From the NCBI GenBank assembly GCA_963082875.1, contig OY720097.1, positions 13,214,501-13,278,500 of the forward strand: a stretch of 64,000 nt of DNA, read 5' to 3'. The position numbers and the translations under genes were made by a program. The notes under the pieces are model-generated. The model was given only the letters and a program-made list of their open reading frames with translations. It searched no databases and was not told the DNA's origin. Shown here one piece after another: positions 42,101 through 57,100 of the stretch (its first letter is position 1; every line of letters begins with the position of its first letter). Source of the stretch: Corella eumyota. Taxonomy: Eukaryota > Chordata > Ascidiacea > Phlebobranchia > Corellidae.

Positions 42101-45100
42101 ACTGACACTTTTAAATCATTAATTTTATTTCCAATGCTACAAACAACACCTAAAATAATTCTTCCCCAAAAACTTGTACTTTTTACAGGTTTTAATGATG
42201 AATCTGTTTTGAATATGATTGGAGTTCCATTACTCCGAATTATGGATTTAATGAAAGTAAATCAGTATACCAGCAAAAATGTACTGCTTTCTAAAACTTT
42301 TATTTCTAAACCTTTAAAATATTTCACACCAGTTCCTATACTTCAAACAATTCCTTTACTACGCCAAGTTCAACAACGTTATTTAAATTCAGTACAACCT
42401 AAAACATTTAATTCTATTACATTTATGTCTTTAATTTCAGTTCAACCACTACAAACATTACCAATACTGAAACAACCTCGACAACTAAACCAAATATTAA
42501 TTCTACCTACGAATAATAACATTAAAAACTTTAAATCTTTGATACCAGTTCCATTAATACCATCAACACCAGTAGTTAAACATCTTCAAAAACCAAACTT
42601 AAAATCAATACTACACACAAGTTTAATTACTGATACTTTTAAACCTTTAATTTTATTTTCATTAATACAATCAACACCTGAATTAATACTGCTTCGAAAA
42701 CCTATGCTTTCTGTAAGATCTAATAAAAGCACTTTTATATCATTAATTTCTTTCCCATTACTACATGCCATCCACTTACCAAAAAGTTATCAGAAACCCA
42801 GCCAAAAATCATTAATTTCTCCAAGTTTATATGTTAATCCTTTAATATCTTTAATGCCAGTTTCATTAATTCAAACAACACCATTGTTAGTTCACTATGT
42901 GAAACCTAACCAAAAATCGCAATTACAAACTATTTTTGGTACAGTTATTTATAATTCATTAGTACCATTACCACCAGCAACATTCTTAGTAAAACAACCT
43001 TTGAAATCTAATCAAATATCAATATTACCCAATTTTCATTCTGTTACTTTAAAGTCTTTGTTTCCTGTTCCATTACTAAAAACATTCCTATCATTAAAAT
43101 TACATCTTTACACAATGCAAAAATTAGAAAGTTTTACACGTTTGAAAGTTGATACTTTTAAACAGTTGTTGCTTCCATCTTTATTAATTCAAACAGTTCC
43201 AATAGTAAAATATCTTAAAAAACCTTATAAAAAGTCAATGCTTCTTACCAGTTTTACTAATACTTTTGAATCAACGATACAACTTCCATTAGTACCAACA
43301 ACACTATTAGTAAAACAAATTCGAAATGAAATTCAAAATTTATTACAACCTACAAATCTTATCATTGATAATTTTAAATCTTTAATACCAATTCCATTAC
43401 TACCAACAGCACCATTGCTAATACTGCCTAAAAAATCTAACACAAAATCTAACCTTGTTGTTAAGTTTAACACTGACACTTTTAAATCATTAATTTTGGC
43501 TCCAATGCTACAAACAACACCTAAATTAATTCTGCCCCTAAAACTTGTACTTTTTACAGGTTTTAATGATGAATCTATTTTGAATATGATTGGAGTTCCA
43601 TTACCGCAAATTATGCATTTAATGAAAGTAAATCAGTATACCAGCAAAAATGTAGTACTTTCTAAAACTTTTATTTCTAAAACTTTAAAATATTTCACAC
43701 CAGTTCCTATACTTCAAACAATTCCTTTACTACAACAAGTTCAACAACGTTATTTAAATTCAGTACAACCTAAAACATTTAATTCTATTACATTTATGTC
43801 TTTAATTTTAGTTCAACCACTACAAACATTACCAATACTGAAACAACCTCGACAACTAAACCAAATATTAATTCTACCTACGAATAATAACATTAAAAAC
43901 TTCAAATCTTTGATACCAGTTCCATTAGTACCATCAACACCAGTAGTTAAACATCTTCAAAAACCAAACTTAAAATCAATATTACACACAAGTTTGATTA
44001 CTGATACTTTTAAACCTTTAATTTTATTTTCATTAATACAATCAACACCTGAATTAATACTGCTTCGAAAACCTATGGTTTCTGTAAGATCTAATAAAAG
44101 CACTTTTATATCATTAATTTCTTTCCCATTACTACATGCCATCCACTTACCAAAACGTTATCAGAAACCCAGCCAAAAATCATTAATTTCTCCAAGTTTA
44201 TATGTTAATCCTTTAATATCTTTAATGCCAGTTTCATTAATTCAAACAACACCATTGTTAGTTCACTATGTGAAACCTAACCAAAAATCACAATTACAAA
44301 CTATTTTCGATACAGTTATTTATAATTCATTAGTACCATTACCACCAGCAACATCTTTAGTAAAACAACCTTTAAAATCTAATCAAATATCAATATTACC
44401 CAATTTTCATTCTGTTACTTTAAAATCTTTAATTCCAGTTCCATTACTAAAAACATTCCTATCATTAAAATTACATCTTTACACAATGCAAAAATTAGAA
44501 AGTTTTACAAGTTTGAAAGTTGATCCTTTTAAACGGTTGTTGCTTCCATCTTTATTAATTCAAACAGTTCCAATAGTAAAATATCTTAAAAAACCTTATA
44601 AAAAGTCAATGCTTCTTAACAGTTTTACTAATACTTTTGAATCAACGATACAACTTCCATTAGTACCAACAACACTATTAGTAAAACAAATTCGAAATGA
44701 AATTCAAAATTTATTACAACCTACAAATCTTATCATTGATAATTTTAAATCTTTAATACCAATTTCATTACTACCAACAGCACCATTGCTAATACTGCCT
44801 AAAAAATCTAACACAAAATCTAACCTTGTTGTTAAGTTTAACACTGACACTTTTAAATCATTAATTTTGGCTCCAATGCTACAAACAACACCTAAATTAA
44901 TTCTGCCCCTAAAACTTGTACTTTTTACAGGTTTTAATGATGAATCTATTTTGAATATGATTGGAGTTCCATTACCGCAAATTATGCATTTAATGAAAGT
45001 AAATCAGTATACCAGCAAAAATGTAGTGCTTTCTAAAACTTTTATTTCTAAAACTTTAAAATATTTCACACCAGTTCCTATACTTCAAACAATTCCTTTA

Positions 45101-48100
45101 CTACAACAAGTTCAACAACGTTATTTAAATTCAGTACAACCTAAAACATTTAATTCTATTACATTTATGTCTTTAATTTTAGTTCAACCACTACAAACAT
45201 TACCAATACTGAAACAACCTCGACAACTAAACCAAATATTAATTCTACCTACGAATAATAACATTAAAAACTTCAAATCTTTGATACCAGTTCCATTAGT
45301 ACCATCAACACTAGTAGTTAAACATCTTCAAAAACCAAACTTAAAATCAATACTACACACAAGTTTGATTACTGATACTTTTAAACCTTTAATTTTATTT
45401 TCATTAATACAATCAACACCTGAATTAATACTGATTCGAAAACCTATGGTTTCTGTAAGATCTAATAAAAGCACTTTTATATCATTAATTTCTTTCCCAT
45501 TACTACATGCCATCCACTTACCAAAACGTTATCAGAAACCCAGCCAAAAATCATTAATTTCTCCAAGTTTATATGTTAATCCTTTAATATCTTTAATGCC
45601 AGTTTCATTAATTCAAACAACACCATTGTTAGTTCACTATGTGAAACCTAACCAAAAATCACAATTACAAACTATTTTCGATACAGTTATTTATAATTCA
45701 TTAGTACCATTACCACCAGCAACATCTTTAGTAAAACAACCTTTAAAATCTAATCAAATATCAATATTACCCAATTTTCATTCTGTTACTTTAAAATCTT
45801 TAATTCCAGTTCCATTACTAAAAACATTCCTATCATTAAAATTACATCTTTACACAATGCAAAAATTAGAAAGTTTTACAAGTTTGAAAGTTGATCCTTT
45901 TAAACGGTTGTTGCTTCCATCTTTATTAATTCAAACAGTTCCAATAGTAAAATATCTTAACAAACCTTATAAAAAGTCAATGCTTCTTACCAGTTTTACT
46001 AATACTTTTGAATCAACGATACAACTTCCATTAGTACCAACAACACTATTAGTAAAACAAATTCGAAATGAAATTCAAAATTTATTACAACCTACAAATC
46101 TTAACGTTGATGATTTTAAATCTTTAATACCAATTCCATTACTACCAACAGCACTATTGCTAATACTGCCTAGAAAATCTAACACAAAATCTAACTTTGT
46201 TAAGTTTAACAACGACTCTTTTAAATCATTAATTTTGGTTCCAATGCTACAAACAACACCTAAATTAATTCTGCCCCAAAAACTTGTACTTTTTACAGGT
46301 TTTAATGATGAATCTATTTTGAATATGATTGGAGTTCCATTACTGCAAATTATGCATTTAATGAAAGTAAATCAGTATACCAGCAAAAATGTACTGCTTT
46401 CTAAAACTTTTATTTCTAAAACTTTAAAATATTTCACACCAGTTCCTATACTTCAAACAATTTCTTTACTACAACAAGTTCAACGTTATTTAAATTCAGT
46501 ACAACCTAAAACATTTAATTCTATTACATTTATGTCTTTAATTTCAGTTCAACCACTACAAACATTACCAATACCGAAACAACCTCGACAACTAAACCAA
46601 AAATTAATTCTACCTACGAATAATAACATTAAAAACTTCAAATCTTTGATACCAGTCCCATTAGTACCATCAACACCAGTAGTTAAACATCTTCAAAAAC
46701 TAAACTTAAAATCAATACTACCCACAAGTTTGATTACTGATACTTTTAAACCTTTAATTTTATTTTCATTAATACAATCAACACCTGAATTAATACTGCT
46801 TCGAAAACCTATGCTTTCTGTAAGATCTAATAAAAGCACTTTTGTATCATTAATTTCTTTCCCATTACTACATGCCATCCACTTACCTAAACGTTATCAG
46901 AAACCCAGCCAAAAATCATTAATTTCTCCAAGTTTATATGTTAATCCTTTAATATCTTTAATGCCAGTTTCATTAATTCAAACAACACCATTGTTAGTTC
47001 ACTATGTGAAACCTAACCAAAAATCACAATTACAAACTATTTTCGATACAATTATTTATAATTCATTAGTACCATTACCACCAGCAGCATCTTTAGTAAA
47101 ACAACCTTTAAAATCTAATCAAATATCAATATTACCCAATTTTCATTCTGTTACTTTAAAATCTTTAATTCCAGTTCCATTACTAAAAACATTCCTATCA
47201 TTGAAATTACATCTTTACACAATGCAAAAATTAGAAAGTTTTACAGGTTTGAAAGTTGATCCTTTTAAACGGTTGTTGCTTCCATCTTTATTAATTCAAA
47301 CAGTTCCAATAGTAAAATATCTTAAAAAACCTTATAAAAAGTCAATGCTTCTTACCAGTTTTACTAATACTTTTGAATCAACGATACAACTTCCATTAGT
47401 ACCAACAACACTATTAGTAAAACAAATTCGAAATGAAATTCAAAATTTATTACAACCTACAAATCTTATCATTGATAATTTTAAATCTTTAATACCAATT
47501 CCATTACTACCAACAGCACCATTGCTAATACTGCCTAAAAAATCTAACACAAAATCTAACCTTGTTGTTAAGTTTAACACTGACACTTTTAAATCATTAA
47601 TTTTGGCTCCAATGCTACAAACAACACCTAAATTAATTCTGCCCCTAAAACTTGTACTTTTTACAGGTTTTAATGATGAATCTATTTTGAATATGATTGG
47701 AGTTCCATTACCGCAAATTATGCATTTAATGAAAGTAAATCAGTATACCAGCAAAAATGTAGTGCTTTCTAAAACTTTTATTTCTAAAACTTTAAAATAT
47801 TTCACACCAGTTCCTATACTTCAAACAATTCCTTTACTACAACAAGTTCAACAACGTTATTTAAATTCAGTACAACCTAAAACATTTAATTCTATTACAT
47901 TTATGTCTTTAATTTTAGTTCAACCACTACAAACATTACCAATACTGAAACAACCTCGACAACTAAACCAAATATTAATTCTACCTACGAATAATAACAT
48001 TAAAAACTTCAAATCTTTGATACCAGTTCCATTAGTACCATCAACACCAGTAGTTAAACATCTTCAAAAACCAAACTTAAAATCAATACTACACACAAGT

Positions 48101-51100
48101 TTGATTACTGATACTTTTAAACCTTTAATTTTATTTTCATTAATACAATCAACACCTGAATTAATACTGATTCGAAAACCTATGGTTTCTGTAAGATCTA
48201 ATAAAAGCACTTTTATATCATTAATTTCTTTCCCATTACTACATGCCATCCACTTACCAAAACGTTATCAGAAACCCAGCCAAAAATCATTAATTTCTCC
48301 AAGTTTATATGTTAATCCTTTAATATCTTTAATGCCAGTTTCATTAATTCAAACAACACCATTGTTAGTTCACTATGTGAAACCTAACCAAAAATCACAA
48401 TTACAAACTATTTTCGATACAGTTATTTATAATTCATTAGTACCATTACCACCAGCAACATCTTTAGTAAAACAACCTTTAAAATCTAATCAAATATCAA
48501 TATTACCCAATTTTCATTCTGTTACTTTAAAATCTTTAATTCCAGTTCCATTACTAAAAACATTCCTATCATTAAAATTACATCTTTACACAATGCAAAA
48601 ATTAGAAAGTTTTACAAGTTTGAAAGTTGATCCTTTTAAACGGTTGTTGCTTCCATCTTTATTAATTCAAACAGTTCCAATAGTAAAATATCTTAACAAA
48701 CCTTATAAAAAGTCAATGCTTCTTACCAGTTTTACTAATACTTTTGAATCAACGATACAACTTCCATTAGTACCAACAACACTATTAGTAAAACAAATTC
48801 GAAATAAAATTCAAAATTTATTACAACCTACAAATCTTAACGTTGATGATTTTAAATCTTTAATACCAATTCCATTACTACCAACAGCACTATTGCTAAT
48901 ACTGCCTAGAAAATCTAACACAAAATCTAACTTTGTTAAGTTTAACAACGACTCTTTTAAATCATTAATTTTGGTTCCAATGCTACAAACAACACCTAAA
49001 TTAATTCTGCCCCAAAAACTTGTACTTTTTACAGGTTTTAATGATGAATCTATTTTGAATATGATTGGAGTTCCATTACTGCAAATTATGCATTTAATGA
49101 AAGTAAATCAGTATACCAGCAAAAATGTACTGCTTTCTAAAACTTTTATTTCTAAAACTTTAAAATATTTCACACCAGTTCCTATACTTCAAACAATTTC
49201 TTTACTACAACAAGTTCAACGTTATTTAAATTCAGTACAACCTAAAACATTTAATTCTATTACATTTATGTCTTTAATTTTAGTTCAACCACTACAAACA
49301 TTACCAATACCGAAACAACCTCGACAACTAAACCAAAAATTAATTCTACCTACGAATAATAACATTAAAAACTTCAAATCTTTGATACCAGTCCCATTAG
49401 TACCATCAACACCAGTAGTTAAACATCTTCAAAAACTAAACTTAAAATCAATACTACCCACAAGTTTGATTACTGATACTTTTAAACCTTTAATTTTATT
49501 TTCATTAATACAATCAACACCTGAATTAATACTGCTTCGAAAACCTATGCTTTCTGTAAGATCTAATAAAAGCACTTTTGTATCATTAATTTCTTTCCCA
49601 TTACTACATGCCATCCACTTACCTAAACGTTATCAGAAACCCAGCCAAAAATCATTAATTTCCCCAAGTTTATATGTTAATCCTTTAATATCTTTAATGC
49701 CAGTTTCATTAATTCAAACAACACCATTGTTAGTTCACTATGTGAAACCTAACCAAAAATCACAATTACAAACTATTTTCGATACAATTATTTATAATTC
49801 ATTAGTACCATTACCACCAGCAGCATCTTTAGTAAAACAACCTTTAAAATCTAATCAAATATCAATATTACCCAATTTTCATTCTGTTACTTTAAAATCT
49901 TTAATTCCAGTTCCATTACTAAAAACATTCCTATCATTAAAATTACATCTTTACACAATGCAAAAATTAGAAAGTTTTACAGGTTTGAAAGTTGATCCTT
50001 TTAAACGGTTGTTGCTTCCATCTTTATTAATTCAAACAGTTCCAATAGTAAAATATCTTAAAAAACCTTATAAAAAGTCAATGCTTCTTACCAGTTTTAC
50101 TAATACTTTTGAATCAACGATACAACTTCCATTAGTACCAACAACACTATTAGTAAAACAAATTCGAAATGAAATTCAAAATATATTACAACCTACAAAT
50201 CTTATCATTAATGATTTTAAATCTTTGATACCAATTCCATTACTACCAACAGCACCATTGCTAATACTGCCTAGAAAATCTAACACAAAATCTAACTTTG
50301 TTAAGTTTAACACTGACACTTTTAAATCATTAATTTTGGTTCCAATGCTACAAACAACACCTAAATTAATTCTGCCCCAAAAACTTGTACTTTTTACAGG
50401 TTTTAATGATGAATCTATTTTGAATATGATTGGAGTTCCATTACTGCAAATTATGCATTTAATGAAAGTAAATCAGTATACCAGCAAAAATGTACTGCTT
50501 TCTAAAACTTTTATTTCTAAAACTTTAAAATATTTCACACCAGTTCCTATACTTCAAACAATTCCTTTACTACAACAAGTTCAACAACGTTATTTAAATT
50601 CAGTACAACCTAAAACATTTAATTCTATTACATTTATGTCTTTAATTTCAGTTCAACCACTACAAACATTACCAATACTGAAACAACCTCGACAACTAAA
50701 CCAAAAATTAATTCTACCTATGAATAATAACATTAAAAACTTCAAATCTTTGATACCAGTCCCATTAGTACCATCAACACCAGTAGTTAAACATCTTCAA
50801 AAACCAAACTTAAAATCAATACTACCCACAAGTTTGGTTACTGATACTATTAAACCTTTAATTTTATTTTCATTGGTACAATCAACACCTGAAATAATAC
50901 TGCCTCGAAAACCTATGCTTTCTGTAAGATCTAATAGAAACACTTTTATATCATTAATTTCTTTCCCATTACTACATGCCATCCACTTACCAAAACGTTA
51001 TCAGAAACCCAGCCAAAAATCATTAATTTTTTTAAGTTTATATGTTAATCCTTCCATATCTTTAATGCCTGTTTCATTAATTCAAACAACACCATTGTTG

Positions 51101-54100
51101 GTTCACTATGTGAAACCTAACCAAAAATCACAATTACGAATGATTTTCGATACATTTATTTATAATTCATTAATACCATTACTACCAGCAACATCTTTAG
51201 TAAAAAAACCTTTGAAATCTAATCAAATATCAGTATTACCCAATTTTCATTCTGTTACTTTAAAATCTTTCATTCCAGTTCCGTTACTAAAAACATTCCT
51301 ATCATTAAAATTACATCTTTACACAATGCAAAAATTAGAAAATTTTACAAGTTTGAAAGTTGATACTGTTAAACAGTTGTTGCTTCCATCTTTATTAATT
51401 CAAACAGTTCCAATAGTAAAACATCTTAAAAAACCTTATAAAAAGTCAATGCCAGCTTTTCTTACCAGTTTTAGTAATACTTTTGAATCAACGATACCAC
51501 TTCTATTAGTACCAACAACTCAATTAGTAAAAGAAATTCGAAATGAAATTCAAAATTTATTACGCCGTACAAATCTTAACATTGGTAATTTAAATACTTT
51601 GAACTTAATAATGTTTATGGGATTACCAGCACCAATCCAAGTACAATACCAAAATCGAATTCGAAAATCATTGTTCTCTACTAGAGATGACACTCTGAAA
51701 TTGAAGATGTTTTTGGGATTACGAACACCAATCAAAGTACAATACCAAAATCGAAATCAAAGATCATTGTCTTCTACTAGAGATGACACTCTGAACTTCA
51801 TAATGTTTATGTCATTACCAGCACCAATCCAAGTACAACACAAAAATCGAATTCAGAGATCATTGTCTTCTACTAGTGATGACGCTATAAAATTAATAAT
51901 GTTCATGTCTTTACCAACACCAATCCAAGTACAATACAAAAATCGAATTCGAAGAAGATTGTCTTCTACTAGTGACGACACTATAAAATTGGTGGTGTTC
52001 ATGTCTTTACCAACACCAATCCGAGTACAATACCAAAAACGAAATCGAAGATCATTGTCTTCTACTATAAATGACACTATGAAATTGATGATATTCATGT
52101 CTTTACCAGCACCAATCCAAGTTCAACTCCAAAATCAAATTCGAAGATCATTGTCTTTTACTAGAATTAACACTCTGAACTTGATAATGTTTATATTATT
52201 ACCAGGACCAATCCAAGTACAACACCAAAATCGAATTCGAAGATCAATGTCTTCTATTAGAAATAACTCTATGAAATTGATGATGTTCATGGGATTACCA
52301 GCACCAATCCAAGTACAACACCGAAATCGAAGATCAATGTCTTCTACTAGAAATGACACTATGAAATTGATGATGGTCATGGGATTACCAGCACCAATCC
52401 AAGTGCAATACCAAAATCGAATTCGAAGATCATTGTCTTCTTCCAGAAATGACACTATGAAATTGATGATGTTCATGCCTTTCCCAGCACCAATTCATGT
52501 ACAACACAAGAATCGAATTCGAAGATCATTGGTTTTTTCTAGAGTTGACACTACAAAATTGATAATGTTCATGTCTTTACCAATACCAATCCAAGTACAA
52601 TACCAAAAACGAAATCGAAGATCATTGTCTTCTACTATAAATGACACTATGAAATTGATGATGGTCATTGGATTACCAGCAATAATCCAAGTGCAATACC
52701 AAAATCGAATTCGAAGATCATTGTCTTCTACTAGAAATGACACTATGAAATTGATGATGGTCATGGAATTACCAGCACCAATCCAAGTGCAATACCAAAA
52801 TCGAATTCAAAGATCAATGTCTTCTACAAGAGATAACACTCTGAACTTCATAATGTTTATGTCATTACCAGCACCAATCCAAGTACAACACAAAAATCGA
52901 ATTCAGAGATCATTGTCTTCTACTAGTAATGACGCTATAAAATTAATAATGTTCATGTCTTTACCAACACCAATCCAAGTACAATACAAAAATCGAATTC
53001 GAAGAAGATTGTCTTCTACTAGTGACGACACTATAAAATTGGTGGTGTTCATGTCTTTACCAACACCAATCCGAGTACAATACCAAAAACGAAATCGAAG
53101 ATCATTGTCTTCTACTATAAATGACACTATGAAATTGATGATGTTTATGTCTTTACCAGCACCAATCCAAGTTCAACTCCAAAATCAAATTCGAAGATCA
53201 TTGTCTTTTACTAGAATTAACACTCTGAACTTGATAATGTTTATATTATTACCAGGACCAATCCAAGTACAACACCAAAATCGAATTCGAAGATCAATGT
53301 CTTCTATTATAAATGACTCTATGAAATTGATGATGTTCATGGGATTACCAGCACCAATCCAAGTACAACACCGAAATCGAAGATCAGTGTCTTCTACTAG
53401 AAATGACACTATGAAATTGATGATGGTCATGGGATTACCAGCACCAATCCAAGTGCAATACCAAAATCGAATTCGAAGATCATTGTCTTCTTCCAGAAAT
53501 GACACTATGAAATTGATGATGTTCATGCCTTTCCCAGCACCAATTCATGTACAACACAAGAATCGAATTCGAAGATCATTGGTTTTTTCTAGAGTTGACA
53601 CTACGAAATTGATAATGTTCATGTCTTTACCAATACCAATCCAAGTACAATACCAAAAACGAAATCGAAGATCATTGTCTTCTACTATAAATGACACTAT
53701 GAAATTGATGATGGTCATTGGATTACCAGCAATAATCCAAGTGCAATACCAAAATCGAATTCGAAGATCATTGTCTTCTACTAGAAATGACACTATGAAA
53801 TTGATGATGGTCATGGAATTACCAGCACCAATCCAAGTGCAATACCAAAATCGAATTCGAAGATCATTGTCTTCTACAAGAGATAACACTCTGAACTTGA
53901 TAATGTTTATGTCTTTACCCGCACCAATCCAAGTGCAATACCAAAATCGAATTCGAAGATCATTGTCTTCTACTAGAAATGACACTATGAAATTGATGAT
54001 GTTCATGGGATTACCAGCACCAATCCAAATACAGCACCGAAATCGAATTCGAAGATCATTGTCTTTTACTATAGATAACGCTCTAAACTTGATAATGTTT

Positions 54101-57100
54101 ATATCATTACCAGCACCAATCCAAGTACAACACCAAAATCGAATTCGAAGATCAATGTCTTCTACTAGAAATGACACTATGAAATTTATGATGTTCATGG
54201 GATTACCAGCACCAATCCAAGTACAACACCAAAATCGAATTCGAAGATCAATGTCTTCTACTAGAAATGACACTATGAAATTGATGATGTTTATGGGATT
54301 ACTAACACCAATCCAAGTACAATACCAAAATCGAATTCGAAGATCATTGTCTTCTACTAAAGATAACATTCTGAACGTGATGATGTTAATGGGATTACCA
54401 GCACCAATCCAAGTACAATACCAAAATCGAATTCGAAGATCATTGTCTTCTACTAGAGATAACACTATGAAATTGATAATGTTTATGGCATTACCAGCAC
54501 CAATCCAAGTACAACACCAAAATCGAATTCGAAGATCAATATCTTCTACTAGAAATGACACTATGAAATTGATGATGTTCATGCCTTTCCCAGCACCAAT
54601 TCATGTACAACACAAGAATCGAATTCGAAGATCATTGTCTTCTACTAGTGATGACACTTTAAAATTGATGGTGTTCATGTCTTTACCAACACCAACTCAA
54701 GTACAACACAAAAATCTAATTCAGAGATCATTGTCTTCTACTAGTGATGACACTATGAAATTGATGATGTTCATGTCTTTACCACCACCAATCCAAGTAA
54801 AATACCAAAATCGAATTCGAAGATCGTTGTATTTTACTAAGAATGACACTATGAAATTAATGATGTTCACGTCTTTACCAACACCAATCCAAGTACAATA
54901 CCAAAAACGAAATCGAAGATCATTGTCTTCTACTATAAATGACACTATGAAATTGATGATGGTCATGGGATTACCAGCACCAATCCAAGTGCAATACCAA
55001 AATCGAATTCGAAGATCATTGTCTTCTACTAGAAATGACACTATGAAATTGATGATGGTCATGGGATTTCCAGCAACAATCCAAGTGCAATACCAAAATC
55101 GAATTCGAAGATCAATGTCTTCTACTAGAAATGACACTATGAAATTGATGATGTTCATGGGATTACCAGCACCAATCCAAGTACAACACCAAAATCGAAT
55201 TCGAAGATCAATATCTTCTACTAGAATTGATACTATGAAATTAATGATGTTCATGCCTTTCCCAGCACCAATTCATGTACAACACAAGAATCGAATTCAA
55301 GGATCATTGGTTTCTTCTAGAGTTGACACTACGAAATTGATAAAGTTCACGTCTTTACCAACACCAATCCAAGTACAATACCAAACACGAAATCGAAGAT
55401 CATTGTCTTCTACTATAAATGACACTTTGAAATTGATGATGGTCATGGTATTACCAGCACCAATTCAAGTGCAATACCAAAATCGAATTCGAAGATCATT
55501 GTCTTCTACTAGAAATGACACTATGAAATTGATGATGGTCATGGGATTACCAGCACCAATTCATGTACAACACAAGAATCGAATTCGAAGATCATTGGTT
55601 TCTTCTAGAGATGACACTACGAAATTGATAATGTTCATGTCTTTACCAACACCAATCCAAGTACAATCCCAAAAAAGAAATCGAAGATCATTGTCTTCTA
55701 CTATAAATGACACTATGAAATTGATGATGGTCATGGGATTACCAGCACCAATCCAAGTGCAATACCAAAATCGAATTCGAAGATCATTGTCTTCTACTAG
55801 AAATGACACTATGAAATTGATGATGTTCATGGGATTACCAACACCAATCCAGGTACAGCACCGAAATCGAATTCGAAAATCATTGTCTTCTACTAGAGAT
55901 AACGCTCTGAACTTGATAATGTTTATATCATTACCAGCACCAATCCAAGTACAACACCAAAATCGAATTCGAAGATCATTGTCTTCTACTATAAATGACA
56001 CTATGAAATTGATGATGGTCATGGGATTACCAGCACCAATCCAAGTGCAATACCAAAATCGAATTCGAAGATCATTGTCTTCTACTAGAAATGACACTAT
56101 GAAATTGATGATGTTCATGGGATTACCAACACCAATCCAGGTACAGCACCGAAATCGAATTCGAAAATCATTGTCTTCTACTAGAGATAACGCTCTGAAC
56201 TTGATAATGTTTATATCATTACCAGCACCAATCCAAGTACAACACCAAAATCGAATTCGAAGATCAATGTCTTCTACTAGAAATGACACTATGAAATTGA
56301 TGATGTTCATGGGATTACCAGCACCAATCCAAGTGCAATACCAAAATCGAATTCGAAGATCAATGTCTTCTACTAGAAATGACACTATGAAATTGATGAT
56401 GTTCATGGGATTACCAGCACCAATCCAAGTGCAATACCAAAATCGAATTCGAAGATCATTGTCTTCTACTAGAAATGACACTATGAAATTGATGATGTTC
56501 ATGGGATTACCAACACCAATCCAGGTACAGCACCGAAATCGAATTCGAAAATCATTGTCTTCTACTAGAGATAACGCTCTGAACTTGATAATGTTTATAT
56601 CATTACCAGCACCAATCCAAGTACAACACCAAAATCGAATTCGAAGATCATTGTCTTCTACAAAAGATAACGCTCTGAACTTGATAATGTTTATGTCTTT
56701 ACCAGCACCAATCCAAGTGCAATACCAAAATCGAATTCGAAGATCAATGTCTTCTACTAGAAATAACACTATGAAATTGATGATGTTCATGGGATTACCA
56801 GCACCAATCCAAGTACAATACCAAAATCAAATTCGAAGATCAATATCTTCTACTAGAAATGACACTATGAAATTGATGATGTTCATGCCTTTCCTAGCAC
56901 CAATTCATGTACAACACAAGAATCGAATTCGAAGATCATTGTCTTCTACTAGTGATGACACTATGAAATTGATGATGTTCATGTCTTTACCACCACCAAT
57001 CCAAGTAAAATACCAAAATCGAATTCGAAGATCGTTGTCTTCTACTATAAATGACACTATGAAATTGATGATGGTCATGGGATTACCAGCACCAATCCAA

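Noticed and set aside
33010-50982. A repeated 61-codon minus-strand ORF (MACSNGKEIND...) once per 1.37-kb repeat
   Set aside because: Antisense shadow of subunits 1-2 of the super-repeat; its copy number simply follows the array.
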